Below, in pieces: positions 1 to 10,025 of a stretch of DNA of 64,000 nt. The notes under the pieces are model-generated. The model was not told where the DNA came from. It did not search any database and was given only the letters and a program-made list of their open reading frames with translations. The stretch spans positions 62,001 through 126,000 of the forward strand of contig NZ_JVVM01000033.1 in NCBI RefSeq assembly GCF_001054325.1, in the 5' to 3' direction. Every line of letters begins with the position of its first letter. The first letter of the stretch is position 1. The stretch comes from Corynebacterium vitaeruminis. Its GTDB lineage: Bacteria > Actinomycetota > Actinomycetes > Mycobacteriales > Mycobacteriaceae. The translations under genes were made by a program, and so were the position numbers.

Positions 1-213
1 TACGCGCTGCGGGTTGGTGTACTCCCCGAGCAGCAGGCCAAGCAGGACAATGACTACCACGGCGACAGCGACAACCAAAAAATTAGTGCCTGATATCTCG
101 GAGAAAGATACCAATTCACCGCGGACGATTCCGTTAGCGGCGGACAGCGCAACCAGCCAGGCGAGTACATCAAATACACACCAGGCGAGCTGCTTCCAGT
201 CTCGGATAAACAT
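1..213 (-). CDS. N-terminal fragment of a membrane protein, possibly polysaccharide biosynthesis (CapD-like)
   Basis: The ATG at 213-211 is preceded on the minus strand by AAAGG. The frame stays open for 71 codons to the window edge, so only the N-terminus is seen. It begins MFIRDWKQLAW and has two hydrophobic segments (about residues 9-25 and 46-64) separated by a short polar stretch. A short charged start followed by closely spaced membrane helices resembles the N-terminal membrane region of CapD/FlaA1-type nucleotide-sugar dehydratases, but no catalytic part is present, so the product name is a guess. The reading frame itself is well supported. Confidence 0.5.
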   Translation of the reverse strand, partial: MFIRDWKQLAWCVFDVLAWLVALSAANGIVRGELVSFSEISGTNFLVVAVAVVVIVLLGLLLGEYTNPQRV

Positions 214-578
214 ATTTAGGCCTTTTACTACTGGTTAAAATCTAAACGCACGACGCGTACCTCAGACTTGGCATAATATGCGATATGAACTACGTTTACA
301 GCCCCCAATAGATATACCCACCCCTTCAATCGGGTAGCCAAAAAGCCACCCTTTTCACCCATCATTCTCCCTGGTAAAACAACGTTTCATCAACTATTTA
401 CCGAAGCTTCAATCTGTTTACATTCATATAACTAGCTGTACAAACTAACTTCTAACGTAACCACTTCCCGACGATTGCAATTAATGCAAAATCATCTCTT
501 TATTGAGATACTTATTCAAGGAAGTATTTGCGTAAATACTCAAACAATCGTTTTTGACAAAAGGGTTACACTTTCCCC
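214..578. other. AT-rich intergenic regulatory region
   Basis: This 365-base gap separates two divergent genes and is clearly richer in A+T than its surroundings. No credible gene is seen in it. It holds the dyad listed at 523-540 and a TTGACA hexamer at 554-559 that has no good -10 partner before the next start codon. It probably contains the promoters of both flanking genes. Confidence 0.5.
523..540. promoter_or_regulatory. 7-bp dyad, candidate operator upstream of the copper nitrite reductase genes
   Basis: AGTATTT and AAATACT form a perfect 7-bp inverted repeat around a 4-base centre (GCGT). It lies 39 bases before the first plus-strand start codon, a usual operator position. AT-rich dyads of this type are bound by many homodimeric regulators. 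No regulator gene is next to it, so the ligand is unknown; nitrite, nitric oxide or copper control is only inferred from the downstream gene. Confidence 0.4.
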
Positions 579-782
579 GTGAGTACCTCATCCATGCGTC
601 GGACACGCTCCTTCATCATCCGGAAGCCTTGCCTAGCTGCACTGATTACTGCCGTTTCAGTTCTAACGGTGATGGCGCTGTTGCTTGCTACCCTGATGCT
701 GGTTCAAAACCGGATGAGTCAGACACAGCAGGCCACACAGTTCTGGCAGGCCTATAAAAACGGCGTAGACCTGCCCAAATAA
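579..782 (+). CDS. small single-pass membrane protein
   Basis: A 67-residue protein with a basic N-terminus (MRRTRSFIIRK) and one strong transmembrane helix (about residues 20-42), followed by a short polar tail. The GTG at 579 follows AAAGGG at 560-565; an in-frame ATG at 591 is an alternative start. It lies 57 bases upstream of the membrane copper reductase on the same strand and could be co-transcribed with it. No family is recognised. An overlapping frame at 554-757 has no hydrophobic pattern and was not accepted. Confidence 0.5.
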   Translation: MSTSSMRRTRSFIIRKPCLAALITAVSVLTVMALLLATLMLVQNRMSQTQQATQFWQAYKNGVDLPK

Positions 783-839
783 AAGCACTCTTACATGCGC
801 CCCTATTAAATGCGCAACCAGTATGCGTATTATTGATAT

Positions 840-3485
840 ATGTCGTCGCCCGCCACACCAGAACCCCAATCCCCCACAACCAAACCGCCTTCTAAAGCTG
901 GCAAGAGTCACCGCATGTCCTGGCATCGCAAGGCCGGTATGCCGGTACGCTGGTGGTTCGCTGCCATCATTGTGGCCGCATTATTCCACCCATTTGTCAC
1001 CGATGGGCGCTGGCTGTTGGTGCACCTCTTTACCCTCGGCGCCGTCACCAACTCCATCCTTATCTGGAGCCGCCACTTCACCGAGAAGCTACTGAAAATC
1101 GACGTGCCCGATGGCAATCGACATATTCAGTTAGCAAGGATTTACCTGCTCAACGCGGGTATTGTCGCAACGGTCGTCGGCAAGCTGGGCGATTGGTGGC
1201 AAGTGACCACCGCCGGCGCGGCGGTCGTCGGCGTCGCCGTCGCATGGCATGCGATTTCCCTCGGACGCGACCTGATGGCGAAGCGCGATCGACCATTTGC
1301 CATTTCCGTCGCGCACTACGTCGCGTCCGCATGCCTACTCCCCATCGGCGCTGCGCTCGGCGCTATCCTCGCCTCCCCAAAGGGGGACACGCTTCACGAC
1401 GACCTCCTGCTCGCCCACGAAGCCATCAACCTCATTGGCTTCCTCGGGCTCGCGGCCTGCGGCACGCTCATCACCATGTTTCCAGCGCTGTGGCGAACCC
1501 AGATGTCACCGCATTCCCGCCCGAAGCTGGCACTAGCAGTACAGCTCATAGGTATCGCGACTACCACAATCGGTGCACTGACCAGCATCAACTGGCTCGC
1601 TTCGGTTGGCATTGGCATCATCACTATCGGCTGGATCATCGCCGCTATCCCGTGGGCGCACAACGTCATGGCTGTCGCTAAAGACCCCCGCGACCGCCTC
1701 AGCTACCCGGCGCTGTCTGTTGCGGCTGCGGTCGTCTGGCTGATTGGCACACTCACAGTCGCCACAGTCAAGGCGCTTGACGACAGCTTCGTAATCTCAT
1801 CCCTTACGCTGCCGCTGATAATCGGTTTCGGCGCACAATTGCTTATCGGCATGATGAGCCAACTCTTGCCCGCCACCATCGGCGGAGGTGCTGGCCCAGT
1901 CTCTGCCGGTATGAAGGAACTTGACCGCGCAGGTGCGTTCCGATGGGCGACTATTAATATCGGCCTGGCTCTGTGGCTGTTGCCACTGCCATCGTGGATC
2001 AAGGTGGCGGTGTCCGCGCTGGTCTCTCTTGCGCTGGTGTCGTACTTGCCACTTGTTGGCCGCGCGGCAAAGGCGCAGATTGGTGCATTGAAGGCGCGTC
2101 GACAGGCAATGGCGAACAAGGAGCCGTCGCCGAAGCCGGTCGAACTGCAGGCAACCGCGCGTCGCCTCGGAGCTCAAACCACCGCTGCCCTGGCAGTATT
2201 GGGGCTGGTGGTGACCGTCGGCGTCGCCTTGAGCGGTGGCGTCGGTAGCAGTGCAAGTAGCACTGAAGCTGCCAGCGATGTCACACCCACCGGGGAGACA
2301 GTCGAGGTCACCGTCACCGCCCGCGATATGACCTATAGCCCGAACGTCATCGAGGCCAATCCCGGTGACCGCCTGGTCATCACCCTGGTCAACGCCGACT
2401 CCCAGGTCCATGATCTGCGCCTGGCCACCGGCGAGGACACCGGACGTGTCGCCCCTGGCAACTCCGCCACCATTGAAGTGCCGGTTGTTCCCGGTGACAT
2501 TGACGGTTGGTGCACCATTGCCGGGCACCGTCAGATGGGCATGACCCTCACAGTCAATACAGGTAGCACTGACCATTCAAACCACAATGGACATGGCAAC
2601 CACACCGGACATGCCACTCCCGGCGCACTCGGCACAGTAGGCGAGCAACCCGGCCCGGATTCCCCCACCATCAACCCGCTATTAGAGCCCGCCGAGGACA
2701 CCACAGTTCACCACGTCACGCTGCGGGCCAGCGAATTCACCGGTTATGCCGCCCCGGGTGTCGAGCAGCAGCACTGGGTCTACAACGGCAAACCGTTGGG
2801 TCCGACTCTGCGCGGCAAGGTGGGCGACGAGTTCGTCGTCACGCTCATTAATGACGGCACGATGAGCCATTCCATCGACTTCCACGCGGGCATTGTCTCG
2901 CCGGATGAGCCGATGCGAGACATTGCCCCTGGCGAGAAGCTTGAGTACCGCTTCCGTGCCGACCGCGCGGGCATCTGGATGTACCACTGCGCGACCATGC
3001 CCATGTCGATGCATATCGCCGCCGGCATGCACGGTGCGGTCATCATTGACCCGCCGAACCTCGCAGAAGTCGACCACGAGGTCCTGCTGGTGCAGTCCGA
3101 AAGCTACTGGGGCGAAGCCGGTCCCGATGCCGACAAGACCATGGTCGAGGACCCCGATATCTACAAGTTCAACGGCTACCCCGACCAGTATCTCACCCAC
3201 CCAATTCGTATTCGCGCAGGTGAAACCGTGCGTTTCTGGGTACTTGCCGCAGGCCCCAACAAGGGCACGAGCTTCCACATCGTCGGCACGCAGTTCCACC
3301 GCGTGTACAAAGAGGGAACGCTTTTGCTTGACGACGGCGTGGGCGGCGCCCAAGCCCTTGACCTCGGTGCCGCGCAGGGTGGTTATGTTGAGGCCGAATT
3401 CCCGGAGCCGGGCACGTACCGCTTCGTTGACCACCAAATGGTGCATGCCGAAATGGGGGCGCGCGGCGACATAGTGGTGAACTAG
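840..3485 (+). CDS. membrane-anchored copper nitrite reductase-like protein: multi-TM domain, cupredoxin and CuNIR fused
   Basis: The protein has 881 residues. Residues about 37-430 form a multi-helix membrane domain with histidines in or near helices (HLFTLGA, AHEAINLIGFLG), like the domain found in front of actinobacterial copper oxidases and possibly haem-binding. Residues about 500-575 are a cupredoxin with ligands H524, C558, H563 and M568. A His-rich linker (seven His within 579-591) leads to a two-domain CuNIR. Type 1 copper ligands H677, C717, H725 and M730 and type 2 ligands H682, H716 and H865 are present, together with the catalytic Asp680 and His813. All key residues of NirK are therefore kept, so reduction of nitrite to nitric oxide at the outer membrane face is likely, though another copper oxidase role is possible. 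No clear RBS precedes ATG 840; a TATTAT box just upstream suggests a leaderless message, and ATG 915 is an alternative start. Confidence 0.85.
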   Translation: MSSPATPEPQSPTTKPPSKAGKSHRMSWHRKAGMPVRWWFAAIIVAALFHPFVTDGRWLLVHLFTLGAVTNSILIWSRHFTEKLLKIDVPDGNRHIQLARIYLLNAGIVATVVGKLGDWWQVTTAGAAVVGVAVAWHAISLGRDLMAKRDRPFAISVAHYVASACLLPIGAALGAILASPKGDTLHDDLLLAHEAINLIGFLGLAACGTLITMFPALWRTQMSPHSRPKLALAVQLIGIATTTIGALTSINWLASVGIGIITIGWIIAAIPWAHNVMAVAKDPRDRLSYPALSVAAAVVWLIGTLTVATVKALDDSFVISSLTLPLIIGFGAQLLIGMMSQLLPATIGGGAGPVSAGMKELDRAGAFRWATINIGLALWLLPLPSWIKVAVSALVSLALVSYLPLVGRAAKAQIGALKARRQAMANKEPSPKPVELQATARRLGAQTTAALAVLGLVVTVGVALSGGVGSSASSTEAASDVTPTGETVEVTVTARDMTYSPNVIEANPGDRLVITLVNADSQVHDLRLATGEDTGRVAPGNSATIEVPVVPGDIDGWCTIAGHRQMGMTLTVNTGSTDHSNHNGHGNHTGHATPGALGTVGEQPGPDSPTINPLLEPAEDTTVHHVTLRASEFTGYAAPGVEQQHWVYNGKPLGPTLRGKVGDEFVVTLINDGTMSHSIDFHAGIVSPDEPMRDIAPGEKLEYRFRADRAGIWMYHCATMPMSMHIAAGMHGAVIIDPPNLAEVDHEVLLVQSESYWGEAGPDADKTMVEDPDIYKFNGYPDQYLTHPIRIRAGETVRFWVLAAGPNKGTSFHIVGTQFHRVYKEGTLLLDDGVGGAQALDLGAAQGGYVEAEFPEPGTYRFVDHQMVHAEMGARGDIVVN

Positions 3486-3544
3486 TTCAAGGTGCTTCCA
3501 ATAACTACAGGTGTGCCAGCTCACACCTGCAGAGACACCGGAGT

Positions 3545-5086
3545 TTACAGCTTGATTGGAGCATCCTCCGGCTCCACCGCGCGAGGCAGGTTGGACTCGC
3601 CCATCAGGTACTGGTCCACAGCCTCGGCGCAGGCGCGGCCTTCGGCGATAGCCCACACGATTAAGCTGGCACCACGGCCATTGTCACCGGCCACGAACAC
3701 CGGACCGTCGAAGTTCTGCTCGATGTCGCTGCGCACGGCGAGGTAGTCGTCGTCACGCATCATCACACCGCGATCGGTGAACTGAATACCCAGCTCATGA
3801 GGCAGGCCCCCGCGCTCTGGGCCGGAGAAGCCCAGAGCGATGAGAACCAGGTCGGCGTCGAGCTCGAAATCCGTATCTTCCATGGGCACACGCTTTCCGT
3901 CAATGACCTCAACCTCGTTAGCAGACAGGCCGGTTACGTGGCCGTCCTCGCCGTGGAAGGAGACGGTGTTGACATTGAAGACGCGCTTGCCGAGAGTCTC
4001 ACCGGTGACGCGGGCGTTGAGTCCGAGCGCCTCGGTAACCTCTGGTGGCTCGGAACCAGTGATGGTGTACTCGCCCTCTTCGTGAGCGGTGGCCACACGC
4101 CAGACCAGCGGATACATCGGCCATGGTGTCGACGCTGCACGGGACTTCGGGGCACGCGGGCGGATGTCGAACTGTGTGACGGACGCAGCGCCCTGACGCA
4201 GCGCGGTACCGAAGCAGTCGATGCCGGTGTCACCACCACCGATGACGACGACCTTCTTGCCCTTGGCATCAATTGGCGGGGTGTCTAGCTCGCCTGCGGC
4301 AACGCGGTTGGCGCCCGGCAGGTACTCCATAGCCTGATAGATACCCTCGAGGCCACGGCCATCGACGGGCAGATCACGGGGCAGAGTTGCGCCGGTAGCC
4401 AGAACAACTGCGTCGAATTCTGCCAGGTCAGCGGCTGTCGGTGAGACGTTGGTGCGGAACTCGGTGCCCTCGATCTCCATCTGCTCAAGGCGCCGGTCGA
4501 GGAAGCGCTGCTCCATCTTGTAGTCCGGCACGCCGTAGCGCATCAGACCACCAATCTTGTCGTCACGCTCGAAGACCGTGACATCGTGCCCGGCGCGAGT
4601 GAGCTGCTGTGCAGCCGCAAGACCCGCCGGGCCGGAGCCGATGACAGCAATGTGCTGGCCAGTGTCGAAAGTCGGCACAACCGGCTGCACCCAGCCCTCA
4701 TCGAAACCTCGCTCGACGATAGCCAACTCGATGTTCTTGATGGTCACGGCATCGTCGTTAATGCCGAGCACACAACCACCCTCGCACGGAGCCGGGCATA
4801 GGCGTCCGGTCCACTCTGGGAAGTTGTTGGTGGCGTGCAAGCGCTCGAAAGCCTCGTGCCAGCGGTTCTGACGAACCAGGTCATTCCACTCCGGAATGAT
4901 GTTGCCCAGCGGGCAGGCCGCGTGACAAAACGGCACGCCACAGTCCATGCAGCGGGTGGCCTGCTGTTGCACCTGCCCTTTGCGCTGTTCCTCGTAGACC
5001 TCTTTCCAGTCCATAAGGCGCAGCGGAACCGGGCGATGAGCAGGCTCTTCGCGCTGGAATTTCATGAAACCCTTCGGATCAGCCAT
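3545..5086 (-). CDS. gltD: glutamate synthase, small subunit
   Basis: 513 residues, full length for the NADPH-dependent small subunit. The N-terminal region carries the paired cysteine motifs for 4Fe-4S clusters ([14 protein letters not shown] and CPAPCEGGC). [14 protein letters not shown]-binding motif and a [14 protein letters not shown]-binding motif follow. GltD passes electrons from NADPH to GltB for conversion of 2-oxoglutarate plus glutamine to two glutamates. Its ATG overlaps the gltB stop codon by 8 bases (ATGGCTGA), showing translational coupling in a gltB-gltD operon. Confidence 0.97.
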   Translation of the reverse strand: MADPKGFMKFQREEPAHRPVPLRLMDWKEVYEEQRKGQVQQQATRCMDCGVPFCHAACPLGNIIPEWNDLVRQNRWHEAFERLHATNNFPEWTGRLCPAPCEGGCVLGINDDAVTIKNIELAIVERGFDEGWVQPVVPTFDTGQHIAVIGSGPAGLAAAQQLTRAGHDVTVFERDDKIGGLMRYGVPDYKMEQRFLDRRLEQMEIEGTEFRTNVSPTAADLAEFDAVVLATGATLPRDLPVDGRGLEGIYQAMEYLPGANRVAAGELDTPPIDAKGKKVVVIGGGDTGIDCFGTALRQGAASVTQFDIRPRAPKSRAASTPWPMYPLVWRVATAHEEGEYTITGSEPPEVTEALGLNARVTGETLGKRVFNVNTVSFHGEDGHVTGLSANEVEVIDGKRVPMEDTDFELDADLVLIALGFSGPERGGLPHELGIQFTDRGVMMRDDDYLAVRSDIEQNFDGPVFVAGDNGRGASLIVWAIAEGRACAEAVDQYLMGESNLPRAVEPEDAPIKL

Positions 5087-8000
5087 TGCTTACTGCCTCC
5101 ATGATTGCCTCGTTGATATCGGCGTCGTTGCCCTTTGCCTTCGCGACTACGTCGAGAATTCGGGCGTAATCACGCGGCATGATTTTGATGAACTGTGCGG
5201 ATGGGAACCGAGTCTTGGAACCCGTGAGCTTGCGGTGCTTCGCCAGCGTGACCTCCAGCCAGCTGATGTCCTCATCACCCAGCGGCACGATATCGACCAA
5301 CTCGGTGTTGATGTTCGCCCGCGTTGCCTCGTTATCCAGCAGGTAGGCGATACCGCCACTCATGCCGGCACCGAAGTTATGCCCCACTGGTCCTGCCACT
5401 ACGACGCGGCCACCGGTCATGTACTCACATCCGTGGTTACCGATACCCTCGACCACGGCCGTCGCACCGGAGTTACGTACGCAGAAGCGCTCGCCGACGG
5501 TGCCGCGAACGAAGATCTCACCACTGGTAGCACCGAAACCAATGACGTTACCGGCAATGGTGTCGGTAGCCAGATCCGCGGTCGGCGGAGCCGAACGTGA
5601 AGGCCGGACCACAATCTTGCCGCCACACAGCCCCTTGCCCACAAAGTCGTTGGCATCGCCCTCCAGCTTGATGGTCACACCGGCCGGCAGGAACGCACCC
5701 AGCGAGTTACCGGCGGAACCGAGCAGGTTGACGACGATGGAGTCGTCGGCAAGCCCCTGCTTACCTGCGACCTTGGTGACTTCGTACCCGAGCCGCGTGC
5801 CCACGGAACGGTTCACATTGCTGATGGCGTGGTGCAATGCCACTGGCGTCGGCGCCAACCCATTCGCGCGCGCCGTGCGCAGTGCGGGCTGCGCTTCGTC
5901 GATGAGGCGCTCGTCCAACGCGCCCTCGAGGCCGTGGTCCTGCGCCTTCGTGCAGTAGGAATCCTGGTCCGCAAAGAAGGGGCTCTCCGCAACGTGCAGG
6001 ATTCGCTCCAGGTCTAGCTTTGCGACGCGCGGAAGGTTGTCGAGATCCTTGCGCGGACGCAGGCACTCGGCATGTCCGACCGCTTCGTCGATGGTGCGAA
6101 AGCCTAGCTCAGCGAGGTATTCACGGACCTGCTGGGCGATGAAGGTGAAGAAGTTGACCACGTGCTCGGCACGTCCGGTGAACTTGCTCCGCAAGTTCGG
6201 ATTCTGGGTGGCAATACCGACTGGGCAGGTGTCCAGGTGGCAGACGCGCATCATGACGCAGCCCTCAACCACCAGCGGAGCGGTGGCAAAGCCGAACTCC
6301 TCAGCACCCAGCAGCATCGCGACCACAACATCGCGGCCGGTCTTGAGCTGACCGTCGCACTGCACGCGGATGCGGTCACGCAGCCCGTTGAGCATCAGGG
6401 TCTGCTGAGTTTCAGCGAGCCCCAGCTCCCACGGACCACCGGCGTGCTTGAGGCTGGTCAGCGGCGAGGCACCGGTTCCGCCATCATGGCCGGAAATCAG
6501 CACGACGTCGGCATGCGCCTTCGACACACCAGCCGCGACGGTACCCACGCCCTGCTCAGAGACGAGCTTGACGTGAATGCGAGCCCGCGGATTGGCGTTC
6601 TTGAGGTCGTAAATGAGCTGCGCCAAATCCTCAATCGAGTAGATGTCGTGGTGCGGCGGCGGCGAGATTAGGCCCACGCCCGGGGTGGTGATGCGGACTT
6701 CCGCAATCCACGGGTAGACCTTGTTCGGTGGCAGCTGACCACCTTCGCCGGGCTTTGCACCTTGGGCCATCTTAATCTGGATGTCGGTGCAGTTGGACAG
6801 GTAATGGCTGGTCACACCAAATCGACCCGATGCGACCTGCTTGATGGCAGAGCGCTTCCAGTCACCGTTGGCCTCCATCTCGAAACGGTCCGGGTCCTCG
6901 CCGCCCTCACCGGAGTTGGACATGCCACCCAGGCGGTTCATGGCGATAGCCAGCGTCTCGTGCGCCTCCGCGGAGATGGAACCGTAGCTCATCGCACCAG
7001 TGGAAAAACGCTTGACGATGCTGGAAATCGGCTCGACCTCATCGATATCGATTGGCTCGCGGTCCGAGGCAAACTCGAGCATGCCACGCAGCGTAGCCAG
7101 CTGCTTCGTCTGCTCATCGACCTTGTTGGTGTAGTCGCGGAAGACCGCGTACTGACCAGTGCGGGTGGCATGCTGCAGCGTGTAGATGGTCTCCGGGTTG
7201 AACAGGTGGTACTCGCCTTCGCGACGCCACTTGTACTCGCCGCCGAGATCCAGCTCGCGGTGTGCTTGCTCTTCCGGACGCGGCAGGAATGCGCTGCGGT
7301 GGCGAGCGGCAACATCTTCTGCGACCTCGTCGAGGCCAATGCCCTCCAGCGGAGAAACAGCGCCGGTGAAGTACTCGTCCAAGAACTCCTGCGACAGACC
7401 GACGGTGTCAGCCAACTGAGCACCACGGTAGGACTGCAGCGAGGCGATACCCATCTTGGACATGACCTTCAGCACTCCCTTGGAGGCTGCCTTGCAGTAA
7501 TTTGAGCAGGCCTGATCCAGCGTCAAATCACCGAGCTGATCCTTCATGCGCAGCTCATCGATGGTTTCGAAGGCCATGTACGGATTGATGGCATCGGCAC
7601 CGAAGCCCAACAGCATGGCCATGTGGTGCACCTCGCGGGCGTCGCCAGCCTCAATGATGAGGCTGGCGCGCGTGCGAGTGCGTTCCTCCACCAGGTGGTG
7701 ATGTACCGCAGAGGTCAGCAGCAGTGATGGGATGGGCGCAAAGCGCTCGTTGGACTCACGGTCAGACAGCACAATCAGTCGCGCACCACGGTCAATGGCC
7801 TCGGAGACCTCACGGCGAACGCGGCGGATAGCGTTGCGCAAGCCACGGCCACCGCGGGCGACCGGGTACAGGCCGGAGATGACCTCGGCGCGGAACTCGG
7901 AGTACTCCTCGTTCTTGCCCGCCTGGCACAGGGTGACAAAGTCGTGGTTGTCCAGGATTGGATGTTCGAGCCGGATGCGACGGGCGGCATCGGCAGTGGG

Positions 8001-9719
8001 CTCCAGGATGTTGGTCTCTGCACCCAGCAACGTATTCATGCTGGTGATGGACTTTTCGCGCAGCGAGTCCAGCGGCGGATTGGTCACCTGTGCAAACCGC
8101 TGCGAGAAGAAGTCGAACAACATGCGAGGACGGTTGGACAGCGCCGCAATCGGCGTATCCGAGCCCATCGAGCCTAGGCCCTCCGCACCGGTGAGGGCCA
8201 TCGGGCGGATGATTAGGTCCACGTCTTCCTCGGTGATGCCGAAGACGCGCTGGCGCAACACCGCGCGAGCATGCGGCATGTACTGGTAGCGCTCTCGTGG
8301 CAGATCAGTGATGTCGACCAGCCCCTCTTTGACCCATTCCTCGTACGGACCAGTGGCGGCCAGTGTGGACTTAATCTCCTTGTCCTCAATGATTCGACCG
8401 GCCTTCATATCGACCAAGAACATCCGGCCTGGCTGCACGCGAGTTCGCTGCACAATCTGCTCCGGTGGGATGTCCAGGACACCGGCCTCGGAAGCCATGA
8501 CCACCAGGCCCTCGTCGGTAACCCAGATGCGCCCCGGGCGCAGACCATTGCGGTCCAGGGTGGCACCGACGACCTGGCCGTCGGTAAAGCAGATGGCGGC
8601 AGGGCCATCCCACGGCTCCATCAGGCAAGCGTGGTACTCGTAGAAGGCGCGGACCTGCGGGCTGAGGTTATCGTCGTGCTCCCAGGCCTGCGGAACCATC
8701 ATCATGACCGCATGCGGGAGACTGCGACCCCCGAGATGTAGGAGCTCCAGAGCCTCGTCGAAACGCGCGGTGTCAGAACCGTTGGGGTCGCACACCGGCA
8801 GTGCGCGATCGATGTTGCCCAGCTTGCCGGAACGAATCAGCGCCTCGCGGGCACGCATCCAGTTCTCATTACCGCGCACGGTGTTGATCTCACCGTTGTG
8901 AGCGACGTAGCGGTACGGGTGCGCCAGCGGCCAGGACGGGAAAGTGTTGGTAGAAAAGCGCGAGTGCACGATGGCGAGCGCAGAGGTGACTTCCTTCTGC
9001 TGCAGGTCAAGGTAGAAATCCTTTAACTGCGGTGTAGTCAGCATGCCCTTGTAGACAATCGTGCGGCTGGACAGCGACGGAAAGTACACGGTGTCGCCAC
9101 CGGAGCCCTCACCAGCGCCCTGTTCACCCAGCTCGCGCTCGCAGCGCTTACGCAGGAAGAACATCTTGCGGTCGAGGTCAATATCGCTGAGCTGGCGGCC
9201 CTCGTGGTTCTTCGCGGTGACGAAGAGCTGACGCAGCACTGGCATAGCCTGGCGAGCCATTTGGCCAAGCCCCTCAGCGTTAATCGGCACATCGCGCCAT
9301 GCCAGGATCTCAATGCCCTCTTCGGCGCAGATGTCCTCAATAGCGCGGATGGCGTCGAGAGTAGCCATGCGCAACTGCGGCAGAAATGCGATACCGGTGG
9401 CGTAGGTGCCAGCCGGTGGCAAAATGACGCCTTCTTTACTCAGCTCAGCGCGGTAATAGGCATCCGGAACCTGAATGAGAATGCCGGCACCGTCGCCAGT
9501 GGTCTTCTCGGCACCAGCAGCACCGCGGTGGTCGAGGTTGACCAGTGCCTGAATGCCCTTTTCCACAATGTCGTGGGTCTGGCGGCCGTAAATGTCGGCG
9601 ACAAAGGCCACGCCACACGCATCGTGCTCGTTCGACGGATGGTAGAGGCCTTCCCTCTGGTGACCACGAGGCAATGTGGTCGTTGTTTCATTCAGAGTCA
9701 TGGCTGTCATGGCTGTCAT
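5079..9719 (-). CDS. gltB: glutamate synthase, large subunit
   Basis: 1546 residues from the ATG at 9719-9717, which follows AAGGGG at a good distance. The frame is open further upstream to 9752 but without support. Two more in-frame ATGs follow within a 9-base repeat. The class II glutaminase domain needs a free N-terminal cysteine, here Cys35 in HDACGVAF, so a 34-residue propeptide must be removed. The central FMN and 2-oxoglutarate domain carries the 3Fe-4S cysteines (CHLDTCPVG), and a C-terminal GXGXG beta-helix domain is present. With GltD it assimilates ammonia via glutamine. In C. glutamicum the operon is under nitrogen control, but no clear AmtR box was found here. Confidence 0.97.
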   Translation of the reverse strand: MTAMTAMTLNETTTTLPRGHQREGLYHPSNEHDACGVAFVADIYGRQTHDIVEKGIQALVNLDHRGAAGAEKTTGDGAGILIQVPDAYYRAELSKEGVILPPAGTYATGIAFLPQLRMATLDAIRAIEDICAEEGIEILAWRDVPINAEGLGQMARQAMPVLRQLFVTAKNHEGRQLSDIDLDRKMFFLRKRCERELGEQGAGEGSGGDTVYFPSLSSRTIVYKGMLTTPQLKDFYLDLQQKEVTSALAIVHSRFSTNTFPSWPLAHPYRYVAHNGEINTVRGNENWMRAREALIRSGKLGNIDRALPVCDPNGSDTARFDEALELLHLGGRSLPHAVMMMVPQAWEHDDNLSPQVRAFYEYHACLMEPWDGPAAICFTDGQVVGATLDRNGLRPGRIWVTDEGLVVMASEAGVLDIPPEQIVQRTRVQPGRMFLVDMKAGRIIEDKEIKSTLAATGPYEEWVKEGLVDITDLPRERYQYMPHARAVLRQRVFGITEEDVDLIIRPMALTGAEGLGSMGSDTPIAALSNRPRMLFDFFSQRFAQVTNPPLDSLREKSITSMNTLLGAETNILEPTADAARRIRLEHPILDNHDFVTLCQAGKNEEYSEFRAEVISGLYPVARGGRGLRNAIRRVRREVSEAIDRGARLIVLSDRESNERFAPIPSLLLTSAVHHHLVEERTRTRASLIIEAGDAREVHHMAMLLGFGADAINPYMAFETIDELRMKDQLGDLTLDQACSNYCKAASKGVLKVMSKMGIASLQSYRGAQLADTVGLSQEFLDEYFTGAVSPLEGIGLDEVAEDVAARHRSAFLPRPEEQAHRELDLGGEYKWRREGEYHLFNPETIYTLQHATRTGQYAVFRDYTNKVDEQTKQLATLRGMLEFASDREPIDIDEVEPISSIVKRFSTGAMSYGSISAEAHETLAIAMNRLGGMSNSGEGGEDPDRFEMEANGDWKRSAIKQVASGRFGVTSHYLSNCTDIQIKMAQGAKPGEGGQLPPNKVYPWIAEVRITTPGVGLISPPPHHDIYSIEDLAQLIYDLKNANPRARIHVKLVSEQGVGTVAAGVSKAHADVVLISGHDGGTGASPLTSLKHAGGPWELGLAETQQTLMLNGLRDRIRVQCDGQLKTGRDVVVAMLLGAEEFGFATAPLVVEGCVMMRVCHLDTCPVGIATQNPNLRSKFTGRAEHVVNFFTFIAQQVREYLAELGFRTIDEAVGHAECLRPRKDLDNLPRVAKLDLERILHVAESPFFADQDSYCTKAQDHGLEGALDERLIDEAQPALRTARANGLAPTPVALHHAISNVNRSVGTRLGYEVTKVAGKQGLADDSIVVNLLGSAGNSLGAFLPAGVTIKLEGDANDFVGKGLCGGKIVVRPSRSAPPTADLATDTIAGNVIGFGATSGEIFVRGTVGERFCVRNSGATAVVEGIGNHGCEYMTGGRVVVAGPVGHNFGAGMSGGIAYLLDNEATRANINTELVDIVPLGDEDISWLEVTLAKHRKLTGSKTRFPSAQFIKIMPRDYARILDVVAKAKGNDADINEAIMEAVSNG

Positions 9720-10025
9720 AGTTGTTTTCCCCTTATAGGTGCAATGTGCCAATTGGGGGACACGGGTTATCTATATTTCCAACTGCTTTAACAATGCACT
9801 TTCATCTAGGCGTATCGCAATACGTAATAAGGTAATTAAGGAAATTTATCCACCCCCGAAGGAGCTAGGCCGGCTTGCTATTTCGAATAAAACCGGGCTT
9901 TTACTACCCGTTTTAATCTCATAACCCCCTAATTGAGCCATCACCCCCGCAAACTGCGCACAGTTGTTCGATTCCTTGCCGAATCCCGCACATACCTAAT
10001 CCGCTCTCACCGCTATGGTTAATCC
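9720..10025. other. divergent promoter region gltB / nuclease lipoprotein
   Basis: 306 bases between divergent genes. It contains the dyad CGTAT-CGCA-ATACG at 9811-9824, about 90 bases before the gltB start, as a candidate operator. A weaker inverted repeat lies around 9891-9914 (AAACCGGG...CCCGTTTT). No gene is seen in it. Confidence 0.4.
9811..9824. promoter_or_regulatory. dyad CGTATCGCAATACG, candidate operator of gltB
   Basis: A perfect 5-bp inverted repeat with a 4-base centre, sitting where a regulator or RNA polymerase would act on gltB transcription. It does not match the AmtR consensus, so the binding protein is unknown. Confidence 0.3.

Noticed and set aside
9760-9790. ATCTAT half-site before gltB considered as an AmtR operator
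   Set aside because: The second half-site is missing at the required spacing.
9846-9854. TTATCCACC, one base from a DnaA box
   Set aside because: A single imperfect box without AT-rich unwinding region or neighbours such as dnaA/dnaN; not evidence of an origin.
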